Shown: piece by piece, positions 25,074 to 34,453 of the stretch | How the letters are laid out: each line of letters starts with the position of its first letter | How positions within the stretch are numbered: the first letter of the stretch is position 1 | Assembly: GCA_020634935.1 (NCBI GenBank) | Contig: JACKAT010000019.1 | Coordinates: 31,558 to 95,557, forward strand | Source of the DNA: Anaerolineales bacterium | Lineage (GTDB): Bacteria > Chloroflexota > Anaerolineae > 4572-78 > J111 | Length of the DNA stretch: 64,000 nucleotides | Direction of reading: 5' to 3' | Notes under the pieces: model-generated | Seen by the model: only the letters and a program-made list of their open reading frames with translations | What the model was told of the DNA's origin: nothing | The model's database searches: none | Made by a program: the position numbers and the translations under genes

Positions 25074-26444
25074 ATGAACAAACTCTGGGTAAGACTTAGT
25101 TTAGGCTTTAGTGGAATGGTCCTGTTGGCGGTCTTTGGGGTGGCCCTGGCCGGCTTTTTGGTGGGGCTGGCCGAACAGCGGGATCGCCAGGAGTTTGATC
25201 GAACGCCCCCCAAAGAGGTGACGGAGTTGGCGGGCGATTTATCTTCGTACTACCGGCAGCGGCGAGACTGGTCCGGCAGCGATGTGATCATCCTCCGCGC
25301 CCAAGTTGAGGATAATATAAGACGACGCCACGACAGAACCCTCGTCTATGTTTTAACCGATGCCCAAAAGCGCATCATTTATTCTATCGAACCGGATCAG
25401 ATTGGCCGGCCTCTAGCCCAAAATAATGAAGATAATCTAATCCCCATTCAACTCGATAACCAAATTGTCGGCTATTTGGGTCTGGTATCGGCTTTTCGTT
25501 TTGGAGACGATGATCCACCCTCATTTCTACACATCCTCGGCCAGACGCTGTTTACCACCGCTAGCCTGGTCGCGGTCGGCGGGATTATCTTTGGCATCCT
25601 GATGAGCCGAACACTCACCGCGCCCCTCAACAATCTGGCCGAAGCGGCCCGCTCGATTGGCGCGCGTGATCTGAGCAAGCGCGTCGAGGAAAAAGGCAGC
25701 GATGAGCTAATCGCCGTGACCCGCGCCTTCAACGAGATGGCCGCCGACTTGGAGTCAGCCGAGCAGCTCCGGCGCAACCTGCTGGCCGATGTAGCCCATG
25801 AGCTACGCACGCCTCTCACTGTCGTTCAGGGCAACCTCCGGGCCATCCTCGACGAGGTTTACCCGCTCGATCAATCGGAAATGGCCCGGCTGTATGAGCA
25901 GACGCGCCTCCTCAGCCGCCTGGTCAACGATCTGCACGAACTGGCTCAGGCCGAAGCCAAACAGTTGCCCCTCAACCGCGAAGAAACCGATATCGCCCGC
26001 CTGGTCAACACTGTCAGCGACACCTTCCGTCCCAGCGCCGAGGCCAAAGGCATTAGCCTCGACAGCGAAATTGCTCCGAACACCCCAACCATTCAGGTCG
26101 ATGCGGCTCGTTTGACTCAGGTCTTGCAAAACCTGCTGGCCAACGCGCTGCGCCACACACCCGAAGATGGTCGCATTACCATTCAAGCCGAACCGGCCGG
26201 CGACTCGCTGCGCCTGTCCGTCGCCGACACCGGCGAGGGCATCTCCCCGGAACACCTGCCCCACGTTTTCGACCGCTTCTACCGCACCGATCACGCCCGC
26301 ACCCGTGATCGCGGCGGCGCAGGGTTAGGGCTGGCTATTGTCCGGGCGCTGGTCGAAGCCCACGGCGGTTCGATTAAAGTAACCAGCGCCGGCCGGCCGG
26401 GTCAGGGGAGTACGTTTACGATCTTGCTGCCATTAAGAAGCTAA
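25074..26444 (+). CDS. Membrane sensor histidine kinase, HAMP type
   Basis: A 456-aa kinase with helices at about 8-30 and 160-182 flanking an outer sensor domain of about 130 residues. HAMP follows (TAPLNNLAEAARSIGARDLSKRV, 184-206). The H-box is LLADVAHELRTPLTVVQGN near 236-254. The ATP lid boxes are LQNLLANALRHTPEDG near 350, VADTGEGISPEHLPHVFDRF near 382 and GGAGLGLAIVRALVEAHGG near 412. All catalytic parts are present. It is the partner of the response regulator upstream. The overall plan resembles BaeS-type envelope-stress kinases. Confidence 0.95.
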   Translation: MNKLWVRLSLGFSGMVLLAVFGVALAGFLVGLAEQRDRQEFDRTPPKEVTELAGDLSSYYRQRRDWSGSDVIILRAQVEDNIRRRHDRTLVYVLTDAQKRIIYSIEPDQIGRPLAQNNEDNLIPIQLDNQIVGYLGLVSAFRFGDDDPPSFLHILGQTLFTTASLVAVGGIIFGILMSRTLTAPLNNLAEAARSIGARDLSKRVEEKGSDELIAVTRAFNEMAADLESAEQLRRNLLADVAHELRTPLTVVQGNLRAILDEVYPLDQSEMARLYEQTRLLSRLVNDLHELAQAEAKQLPLNREETDIARLVNTVSDTFRPSAEAKGISLDSEIAPNTPTIQVDAARLTQVLQNLLANALRHTPEDGRITIQAEPAGDSLRLSVADTGEGISPEHLPHVFDRFYRTDHARTRDRGGAGLGLAIVRALVEAHGGSIKVTSAGRPGQGSTFTILLPLRS

Positions 26445-26474
26445 GGACACTGTAAATTAAGTAACGAAGCCTTT

Positions 26475-26548
26475 GTCATGGCGAGCAAAGCGAAGCCATC
26501 TCCTCCTCCGAACGGGGAGATGGCTTCGTTGTTCCTCCTCGCCATGAC
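26475..26548. repeat. Interspersed inverted repeat (GTCATGGCGAG type)
   Basis: GTCATGGCGAGCAAAGCGAA at the left and TTCCTCCTCGCCATGAC at the right, with an inner stem GAGATGGCTTCG / CGAAGCCATCTC. The outer flanks (about 26450-26580) are also weakly complementary. A common intergenic repeat type. It lies between convergent genes and could terminate both. Confidence 0.6.
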
Positions 26549-26653
26549 CATAACCCCCAAAAACTTAGTTTACGCTGTACTAATGCAAACATAGTGAACA
26601 GGGTTATCGCCTCATCTCCAATCTCCAAATCTCCATACTAAAGGCCGAAGTTA

Positions 26654-28024
<1,371 letters not shown>

Positions 28025-28030
28025 AATGAT

Positions 28031-28036
28031 ACTCCT
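28031..28036 (-). promoter_or_regulatory. Ribosome binding site formed by an element's target duplication
   Basis: On the minus strand AGGAGT lies 6 nt before the ATG of the M20 peptidase. The same 6 bp recurs at 28169-28174 on the other side of the 132-bp element, so this SD is one of the two copies of the target duplication. Confidence 0.85.
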
Positions 28037-28168
28037 TATGAGTTACGCAGTTCAAAAGGTGACAGTCACTGGGGTGTGATAAATCGACTTGTTTAGGCTA
28101 AACGGACGTTCATTTTCGGCCAAAAGTGACTGTCATCGGGTTCGTTACACCCAACTGCGTAAGTTCTA
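28037..28168 (-). repeat. 132-bp MITE-like element, family 1, copy C (inverted)
   Basis: Reverse orientation compared with copy B. It starts TATGAGTTACGCAGTTC and ends CTGCGTAAGTTCTA, with both inner GTGACAGTCAC-type palindromes. ACTCCT flanks both ends (28031-28036 and 28169-28174). It lies directly upstream of the M20 gene and so separates the gene from its old upstream region. Confidence 0.92.
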
Positions 28169-28289
28169 ACTCCTGTTGATAGTTTTGAAGATTATAGAGA
28201 GAGTCGAGCTAAATGTAAACTGGCGATATTGGCTTGTCGCCCAGCACAACAGGGTGTTTTACCTACTATTCGACTTGTCGAGGTATAAT

Positions 28290-28433
28290 AACCCCAGTTG
28301 CTACCCGTCCAGACCTTTAGGGTTTTGACCCTGATTTTGACAAGACTTGGCGTTAAATAGCCAAATTTAGGTCGGGATAAGGCCCTTTCGGAAACCCTAA
28401 AGGTCTTTTCCCCGCAAGGTAGCAACTGGGGTT
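28290..28433. repeat. 144-bp MITE-like element, family 3
   Basis: Termini AACCCCAGTTGCTACC and GGTAGCAACTGGGGTT are perfect inverted repeats. A second inner inverted pair, GACCTTTAGGGTTTT and AAACCCTAAAGGTC, follows. ATAAT flanks both ends (28285-28289 and 28434-28438). A single copy in this window. The short leftward open frame over it (28192-28425) is not a gene. Confidence 0.75.
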
Positions 28434-28633
28434 ATAATAGGAAACAATAAGCCCACCCTCTACTCTCACAATATGGAGTCAAGACTGGGAACTATTGAGA
28501 GGCGTTCATCGTCTGGTCAGCGGTGAAGCCGGGTCTTGTGCTGGACAGGGGGATGGACTTATGGGGTCATCTCTAACCGCTAAAGAGACGGACTCAGCCC
28601 ACGGCCTAGCACCGACAATGAAAATTTACCGAA

Positions 28634-28712
28634 GCGACAAAGCTGGCTTTGTCATTCATGGTACGGTCAAAGTAAACTTGGCAGGTCAAAGTAAACTTTG
28701 ACGCTCCATATC
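28634..28712 (+). repeat. Dispersed repeat with two short palindromes, copy 2
   Basis: GACAAAGCTGGCTTTGTC (28636-28653) and GTCAAAGTAAACTTTGAC (28685-28702), with one half of the second unit duplicated in between. Same order as at 7651-7710 on the other strand. The 28440-28736 stretch otherwise has no gene that I see. Confidence 0.6.
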
Positions 28713-28736
28713 TTTATTTTCAACGGGGAAGAATCG

Positions 28737-28961
28737 ATGGACAAGCAGAAACGCACTATATTACAACGTATCTTACTACGTATTAAAGATGAAATAGTTC
28801 AAGAAGTCCCAGCGGATCTCGCCGCCTGCGAAATTTGCCGAAAAACCGATTGCAGGGACGATGAATGGATCACCTGCGAAAACAGAATTGCGCACGCTAA
28901 ATGTCTGGAAGAAATTCGATTGCACCGCGCCAATAAGAATAAGAACAACCTGGCAACGTAG
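28737..28961 (+). CDS. Small protein with Cys/His cluster
   Basis: A 74-aa protein. The ATG at 28737 is chosen because GGGGAAGA precedes it; the upstream frame lies in the dispersed repeat. After a basic, helical start (MDKQKRTILQRILLRIKDE), residues 27-56 hold CEICRKTDC, then C and HAKC, which could bind one zinc. No family recognised. Not clearly linked to neighbours. Confidence 0.55.
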   Translation: MDKQKRTILQRILLRIKDEIVQEVPADLAACEICRKTDCRDDEWITCENRIAHAKCLEEIRLHRANKNKNNLAT

Positions 28962-29106
28962 GACCTGCGCCAGGGGACATCAGGACTTACACGGGCCAAC
29001 GGCGCCCGTCACTTCAGCACGCTAAAGGCTAGTGAGTCGCCGGTTTTTGAGACCTGGGTCGTCAAAAATCGTGCTAACGCTCCCCGGCCTGCCGCCAGTC
29101 CGGTTA

Positions 29107-29889
29107 CTATTCATCGGCGGTCACATCTAACTTGGCTTCAGGCGTGGGAGGGGAGGAGGTAAACGACTCATCTTGACGCTCGTTCCGGGTTGAGGCTTCA
29201 GTGCGCTTGGCCGAAACATCATACCCCCACTTCTGCAAATCCTTCGACAGTTTAAACTTAAATTCCATCGCCAGCAGGTAGATACCGGCGGCTTGAAGAT
29301 AGTTGGATAATTCCATCACCAGTTCGTTGCAGAGTTCCACCCGGCTCTCCCGGTCCTTAAGCCCGGCTTCGCGGGCATCCGCATTGGCTTGCAGGGTGTT
29401 GCACAGGCTCATCACCTCGATCAACTCAGGTACGGTAAAGCGTTCGACTGCCGCGCGGCTTTGCTCTTGGGCGATATAGGAATTCAAGGTCTCCAGCCGC
29501 TCATTTAACGTTTTAGGCAGTAACACATTACCCGTTAAAACTTTGTATTCAAAGCCCCAGTTGATGGCTTGCTCCGGTTTACTGGAAAACTTCGCCGTGA
29601 CACTTTTCCACATATTCCAAATGATGCGTTGGGCTTCTTTTTGAAGACGCTTGAGTTCGGACGAGGCTGATTTGCGCTGCCGTTCAGCCTGCTTTAATTC
29701 ATTTTCAGAAGCGATAACGCGCTCGAATAAATCTGAAATAATGGGGGTGAAAGGATTCTGCCGCTCGAGGGGACGGCATCGCTCACAAGCGATATAGGCT
29801 TCGGCCAGTTGGATCACTTTCGGCCGTTTACGAGGGTCAGGGAAGGACAAATCATAAAGGCTTTTGGTATCTTGGTACGAAGTAGGCAT
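29107..29889 (-). CDS. Hypothetical coiled-coil protein
   Basis: A 260-aa soluble protein, helical throughout. A coiled coil is likely at about 60-95 (ENELKQAERQRKSASSELKR). There are no catalytic motifs. The C-terminal 35 residues are polar and probably disordered. An in-frame ATG follows a weak GGAGGAT. No neighbour shares its strand closely, and the surrounding DNA is rich in repeats, so it may belong to an accessory region. Confidence 0.6.
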   Translation of the reverse strand: MPTSYQDTKSLYDLSFPDPRKRPKVIQLAEAYIACERCRPLERQNPFTPIISDLFERVIASENELKQAERQRKSASSELKRLQKEAQRIIWNMWKSVTAKFSSKPEQAINWGFEYKVLTGNVLLPKTLNERLETLNSYIAQEQSRAAVERFTVPELIEVMSLCNTLQANADAREAGLKDRESRVELCNELVMELSNYLQAAGIYLLAMEFKFKLSKDLQKWGYDVSAKRTEASTRNERQDESFTSSPPTPEAKLDVTADE

Positions 29890-29976
29890 AGGGATAATCC
29901 TCCGGTTTGGTGTTCAAGTTTCGAAGAAGCTGTAAGAAATAAGTAGTTTTCAACTCTAAGTTGTTACATTAATTTA

Positions 29977-30045
29977 GACAGAATTAACAGGATTAATATG
30001 ATTTTTCCTTATTTTAATCTTGGAAATCCTGTAAATCCTGTCTAT
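29977..30045. repeat. Interspersed repeat of the ACAGGATT type
   Basis: TAGACAGAATTAACAGGATT on the left and AATCCTGTAAATCCTGTCTA on the right are inverted repeats. The same words make up the core of the family 2 elements at 30280, 30817 and 32586. No terminal GGTAGC here, so it is a related but separate copy. The 29890-31257 stretch holds only repeats. Confidence 0.65.
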
Positions 30046-30261
30046 TCATCCTGGTCTCAAACTCACAAGTTAGTTATGAAAATTACTTATTAATCTGTAC
30101 CGATCAGTATATCCGGGTCTGGTAACAATGTCCACCTTGCCGGTTAAATTTGGGCGCAATTCACTTTGGAGCCGGATAATGCCTTGAACAACTGAACCCC
30201 TGAATGACTAAGCTGCTTGAAACGATGGAGGGCTGGATCAAGATCAGTTTCCCGCGTTTTC

Positions 30262-30799
30262 AGCCGTCGCAGAATCTGGGGTAGCTCTGCCCTAAACCGT
30301 GGTGAAGAAAAATTAGACAGGATTAACCCGATTTACCGAATTATGATCGATAAAATCGTGAAAATCGTGTCAATTCTGTCGATTGTTGGGTCGATCTTCC
30401 ATTATCTTCACGTTTCCACGGTTTAATGTGGTGCTACCGAATCTGGCGACGACCGTTTATGATGTCATTCAGTCGTCGCGAAATCTGGCGACGACCATTT
30501 CCGGCGTTTTCAGCCGTCGCGAAATCTGGCGACGACCGTTTCCAGCGTTTTCAGCCGTCGCGAAATCTGGCGACGACCGTTTCCAACGTTTTCAGCCGTC
30601 GCGAAATCTGGCGACGACCGTTTCCCGCGTTTTCAGCCGTCGCGAAATCTGGCGACGACCGTTTCCCGCGTTTTCAGCCGTCGCGAAATCTGGCGACGAC
30701 CGTTTCCCGCGTTTTTAGCCGTCGCGAAATCTGGCGACGACCGTTTCCCGCGTTTTCAGCCGTCGCAGAATCTGGCGACGACCATTTTTAGCATTTTCG
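30262..30799. repeat. 41-bp tandem array with a hairpin in every unit
   Basis: About nine units of 41 bp, interrupted near its start by a family 2 element. Each unit has CGTCGC, 8 nt (GAAATCTG), GCGACG, a perfect 6-bp stem, then a GACCGTTTCC-like link and GCGTTTTCAGC. Units differ by a few bases. As 41 is not a multiple of 3, the array reads open in more than one frame; the open frames across it are not genes. There are no unique spacers, so it is not a CRISPR. Confidence 0.85.
30280..30438 (-). repeat. 159-bp MITE-like element, family 2, copy 1
   Basis: Termini GGTAGCTCTG and GTGGTGCTACC with CTAAACCGTGG / CCACGGTTTA just inside. GAATCTGG flanks both ends (30272-30279 and 30439-30446), an 8-bp target duplication. 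It is inserted into a unit of the 41-bp tandem array. Confidence 0.9.
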
Positions 30800-30816
30800 C
30801 CCCTGGCCAAGCCCGT

Positions 30817-31113
30817 GGTAGCACAACATTAAACCGTGGAAACGGGAGATGAGGGAAGATCGACCCCATAATCGACAGAATTGACATGATTTAGGACTTA
30901 CGCAGTTGGGTGTATCGAACCCGGTGACAGTCACTTAGAGGCGACAAATAGCGTTGTTTGGGCTTAAGCGGACGTTCGTTTTCGGCAAAAAGTGACTGTC
31001 ACCTTTTGAACTGCGTAACTCCTAATGATTATTATGATTTTATCGGTCATAATTCGGTAAATCGGGTTAATTCTGTCTAATTTTTCTTCACCACGGTTTA
31101 GGGCAGAGCTACC
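30817..31113 (+). repeat. Family 2 element, copy 2, split by a family 1 element
   Basis: Termini GGTAGCACAAC and GCAGAGCTACC. AAGCCCGT flanks both ends (30809-30816 and 31114-31121). Its middle holds the family 1 copy at 30892-31024. Without that insert it would be 158 bp, matching the other two copies. Confidence 0.9.
30892..31024 (+). repeat. Family 1 element, copy D, nested in a family 2 element
   Basis: 133 bp in the same orientation as copy B. ATGATT flanks both ends (30886-30891 and 31025-31030). The undisturbed family 2 copy at 32586 has a single ATGATT at the matching place, which gives the empty site. Confidence 0.93.
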
Positions 31114-31257
31114 AAGCCCGTAACCGAGGTTCAATAGCAGGAAACAATTCATTGGTGGGGTGACCATGACGTCTCGAATCGCTGAGGTCGCTGAAAACAG
31201 TGAAATCGCTGATTTTTTTACCCTCAACACCTCACAAGTCGTTACTCCCCTTCAAAC

Positions 31258-31566
31258 GCCACTAAAGCCTTAGGACAAATCAGTGATCCCACTGCCATTC
31301 CCCCACTCATCGACGCCTTACACGATACAGCTTTTTATGGTACGCCAAAGCGCCGCTTTGGAAGAAAACGGTGGGCGTGGTTTTGGCTGGGCTTGGCTTG
31401 GCGTTCGGCGGGTTGGGGGTGGCGGTTGTCAGTAATTTACTGTCGTCGCGGGTGGAGCCATATGGATGGGTGGCAGTGAGGGTTGGTTTTGTTGGGCGCG
31501 GCCCTGCTGCTCGGCGGTTTGGGATGGTGGCAGCGGTGGTTGGTGGAGTCGGCGCGAGAGAAGTGA
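31258..31566 (+). pseudogene. Remnant of a HEAT-repeat/membrane protein gene
   Basis: From 31258 the frame reads KALGQISDPTAIPPLIDALHD, a typical PBS-lyase HEAT-like repeat. The next hydrophobic stretch reads well only in another frame (GVVLAGLGLAFGGLGVAVV from 31371), and the last part VLLGAALLLGGLGWWQRWL, ending at a TGA at 31564, is back in the first frame. No start codon or SD is present. It looks like a truncated gene with two compensating frameshifts. Confidence 0.5.
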
Positions 31567-31669
31567 TTTATTTAAAGAAAGTGAGGAAGTGCGGTATAAT
31601 CCCTATCAATAGACGGGCTTCTGAAACAAGGTTCAATTAATCATCTTGTTATCACCCCAAGGAGAAACA

Positions 31670-31948
31670 ATGAGCGTCAATGTCGTCTTTCCTGAAGAAA
31701 TACTGGTGGCCTCTCGTGAGGATCGAGAGCAATTTGTGCGCAAAGCAATGATTTATACCTTGGGGCATCTCTATGAACAGGGCAAAATCTCATCAGGGCT
31801 AGGCGCAAAAATACTAAACTGCGACCGCTGGGAATTCTATCGACTTCTCTCGGAGAACGGTTTTGCTGTTATTGATTACCCGGCAGATGAGTTAGCCGAT
31901 GAAGCTCAAACTAGTCATCAGTTAGCCCAGCAACTCAAGGCCAAATGA
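31670..31948 (+). CDS. UPF0175 family antitoxin-like protein
   Basis: A 92-aa protein. The middle (REQFVRKAMIYTLGHLYEQGKISSG, then AKILNCDRWEFYRLL) is the UPF0175 helix-turn-helix pattern. Such proteins pair with DUF3368 PIN-domain toxins. The start at 31670 follows SD AAGGAG at 6 nt. Its stop overlaps the ATG of the next frame (ATGA), the usual tight coupling of a toxin-antitoxin pair. The toxin gene is broken, so this gene may be an orphan antitoxin. Confidence 0.85.
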   Translation: MSVNVVFPEEILVASREDREQFVRKAMIYTLGHLYEQGKISSGLGAKILNCDRWEFYRLLSENGFAVIDYPADELADEAQTSHQLAQQLKAK

Positions 31949-32582
31949 GCGTTATTGTTAATGCGACCCCATTGATTGCTCTAGCTCTAGTCAACCAACT
32001 CGATCTTTTACCACAAATCTTTGACGAAATTATTGTACCTAAACCAGTTTATGATGAGGTTACAAATCAAGGTCTTGAACGGCCTGGAGCCAGAGCTATC
32101 GCTGGCGTCGACTGGCTCAAAGTTATAATAGGCGTTACGCAGTTCAACAGGTGACAGTCACTTTTTGCCAAAAATGAACGTCTGGTTAGCCCAAACAGGT
32201 CGATTTATCACCGCTAAGTGACTGTCACCTTGTTTCGATACCCCAACTGCGTAAGTCCTATATAACTCCCCAATCCGTTTCAACTATCGAACCACTCCTA
32301 CTTGGACTTGATCGAGGGGAACTGGATGTTCTGCTTTTGGCGAAAGAACGACAACCTGACTGGGTGGTTATTGATGAGCGACAAGCGCGACGAGCGGCTC
32401 GAGCGATGGGATTACCTGTAAAAGGAACCGTAGGCATCTTACTGGCGGCTGGCTTGGCAGGTTTACGCTCAAAGGAAACACTTTTAACCGATGTAAAAAA
32501 GATGATCGACCAAGGCATCCGAATTAGTCCTCAACTAACCGTGTGGCTTCGGCAAGAATTGGAAAAAGCTGAGATTGAATAG
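31945..32582 (+). pseudogene. DUF3368 PIN-domain toxin gene split by a mobile element
   Basis: The 5' part (31945-32128) encodes VIVNATPLIALALVNQLDLL, FDEIIVPKPVYDEV and GVDWLKV. The 3' part (32266-32582) encodes GLDRGELDVLLLAKE, VVIDERQARRAA and LPVKGTVGILLAAG. Together these are a full PIN-like DUF3368 protein with acidic residues in NATPLI, DRGE and IDERQARR. The element at 32129-32260 plus one TATAA copy (137 bp) sits between them. Removing both restores one open frame of about 167 codons. As it stands, translation stops at 32154. Confidence 0.9.
32129..32260 (-). repeat. Family 1 element, copy E, inside the toxin gene
   Basis: 132 bp, inverted orientation: starts TAGGCGTTACGCAGTTC and ends GCGTAAGTCCTA. 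TATAA flanks both ends (32124-32128 and 32261-32265). It adds 137 bp and shifts the DUF3368 reading frame. Confidence 0.93.
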
Positions 32583-32585
32583 CAG

Positions 32586-32744
32586 GGTAGCACAACATTA
32601 AATCGTGGAGACGTGAGAACGACTTAAGATCGACCCAATAATCGACAGAATTGACATGATTATCACGATTTTATCGATCATAATTCGGTAAATCTTGTAA
32701 ATCCTGTCTAAATTTTTTTCACCACGGTTTAGTGCAGAGCTACC
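32586..32744 (+). repeat. Family 2 element, copy 3
   Basis: 159 bp with termini GGTAGCACAAC and GCAGAGCTACC. AATAGCAG flanks both ends (32578-32585 and 32745-32752). The duplication contains the TAG stop of the DUF3368 gene, so the reading frame end is kept. Confidence 0.9.
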
Positions 32745-32861
32745 AATAGCAGAATACCAAGTACAAGTTCCCTACTTCCCACCACGCTTATGATCGACCT
32801 AACGAACCCCATTCGAAGTCTGTTAAATCCCTTGACGACGGAAGGACGCTAACCCCTGCCG

Positions 32862-34415
32862 ATGAAATTGAACTTACCGGCGCTAAATGCTCCTCAAACC
32901 AGCCGGGCCGATAATCCCAGAGCGGGCCTGATAGCTCGGCTCGATTGGCAGACAATCTTGACCGGTGTGGCGCTCTGGTTGAGTTTTGCCGTTTTACTGG
33001 CCGTGATCCAGTTCGCCTCGCCCAACCTGGCTGGTAATGACGATTACTTTCACATCAGATTTGCCCAGGTAATGCGCGAACAGGGCTTGCGCCCGCCGTT
33101 TCCCTGGCTGCCGTTGACCATCTTAAACGAGGCGGACTATTACGATCACCACTTCCTGTATCACGTCCTGCTCGTCCCCTTTACGTTCGGCAATATCCTC
33201 ACCGGGGCTAAGATCGCCGGCGTCATTTATCCGGCGACGGCCTTTTTCATGGGCTGGGTTTTGTTGCGCGGCCAAAAGGCGCCTTACGCGGCCTTATGGG
33301 CGCTGGGTATCTTCGCCGTATCGGAAGCGTTTCTGGATCGGATGGTGATGATCCGGGTCCAGTCGGTGTCGTTGTTGATGCTGCTTTTGATTTTGCACGT
33401 ATTGCTCCGGGGACGCCATCGCTGGCTGCTGCCGCTGGCGTTCATTTACACCTGGTTGTATGATGCCTTTCCCATTCTGTTGACTATCATCGGCATTTAT
33501 GTGGTCATGCGCTGGCTGCTCGACAGCCGGTTTGATCTGTGGCCGCTGCTTTATACCGTCCTGGGCGTCATGCTGGGGCTGGTAATCAATCCTTACTTTC
33601 CCAACGATATCACCTTCATTTATAAACACATCGTCGCCAAACTGTTCGACATCACGGATGCCGATATCCACGTCGGCAATGAGTGGTATCCATATGAAAC
33701 CTGGACGATTGTGGAGAATTCCGGGCTGGCGCTGCTGGCCTTCGCCGCCGGCACGTTTGGCCTGGGCTTTCGCCGGGAGCGGATGGATATTCCGGCGGCG
33801 GTCTTATGGGGCGTGGCCATCCTCTTTGGCCTGCTGCTCTTTAAATCGCGGCGCTTTGTCGAATACTTTCCGGCGTTTGCGCTAATGTTTTGCGCCGTGG
33901 CCTGGCAGCCGCTTATGACAGACTGGCTGAAGCGATACGCGATTGTCGCCTTTATATTGCCGGCCACGATGATCGTGATCCTGGCGCCGGCCATCTGGTT
34001 CAACGTTCAGGAAGCCAGGGAGGGGCTAATCGACTCGACGCCGTACCAACGCTTTGGGCAAGCCTCGGCCTGGCTCAAGGCCAACACGCCCCCCGGCAGT
34101 CGCGTGTTCAACACGGATTGGGACGACTTCACCTGGCTGTTTTTTCACAACACCCAGAACACCTACATGCACGGGCTTGATCCCACTTACATGTACGAGT
34201 ACAATCCGGACCTGTACTGGCTGTGGCGCAGCATCACCCGCGGCGAAGTAGAGAATCCGGGGCAAATCATCTACAACACCTTTGGGGCCAGCTATGTGAT
34301 CACCGATTTGAATCACGATCGGTTTTTAGGCATGGCGCGCGCTGACCCGACCATGCGGGAAGTCTATCGCGATGATTACGCGGCGATCTTTGTTGTGACC
34401 GGCGCGGTCGGGTAG
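32862..34415 (+). CDS. GT-C fold membrane glycosyltransferase-like protein
   Basis: A 517-aa protein with about eleven membrane helices. After the first helix comes GNDDYFHIRFAQ (residues 56-67), an acidic DD motif in the first outer loop as in STT3/PMT-type GT-C enzymes that use lipid-linked sugars. A second acidic site DITDADIHVGNEW is near 264. The C-terminal soluble part (about 395-517) has NTPPGSRVFNTDWDDFTWLFF. It probably transfers a sugar from a polyprenyl phosphate at the outer face of the membrane. The acceptor is unknown. SD GGAAGGA precedes the start. Confidence 0.7.
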   Translation: MKLNLPALNAPQTSRADNPRAGLIARLDWQTILTGVALWLSFAVLLAVIQFASPNLAGNDDYFHIRFAQVMREQGLRPPFPWLPLTILNEADYYDHHFLYHVLLVPFTFGNILTGAKIAGVIYPATAFFMGWVLLRGQKAPYAALWALGIFAVSEAFLDRMVMIRVQSVSLLMLLLILHVLLRGRHRWLLPLAFIYTWLYDAFPILLTIIGIYVVMRWLLDSRFDLWPLLYTVLGVMLGLVINPYFPNDITFIYKHIVAKLFDITDADIHVGNEWYPYETWTIVENSGLALLAFAAGTFGLGFRRERMDIPAAVLWGVAILFGLLLFKSRRFVEYFPAFALMFCAVAWQPLMTDWLKRYAIVAFILPATMIVILAPAIWFNVQEAREGLIDSTPYQRFGQASAWLKANTPPGSRVFNTDWDDFTWLFFHNTQNTYMHGLDPTYMYEYNPDLYWLWRSITRGEVENPGQIIYNTFGASYVITDLNHDRFLGMARADPTMREVYRDDYAAIFVVTGAVG

Positions 34416-34453
34416 CCAGCAAAATCATTACGCTTAACAGAAAGGATACAACC

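Noticed and set aside
28192..28425. A leftward 77-codon frame
   Set aside because: It lies over the family 3 inverted-repeat element, with no SD and no family match.
28495..28701. A rightward 68-codon frame ending in the dispersed repeat
   Set aside because: The end is repeat sequence shared with 7651-7710, the start has no SD, and no family fits.
30383..30791. Two overlapping open frames of more than 110 codons across the 41-bp array
   Set aside because: They are by-products of a tandem repeat without stop codons; no SD, and the product is a repeat of the same 41 codons in shifting phase.
30463..30799. CRISPR array
   Set aside because: Units are contiguous and nearly identical over all 41 bp; no unique spacers and no cas genes.
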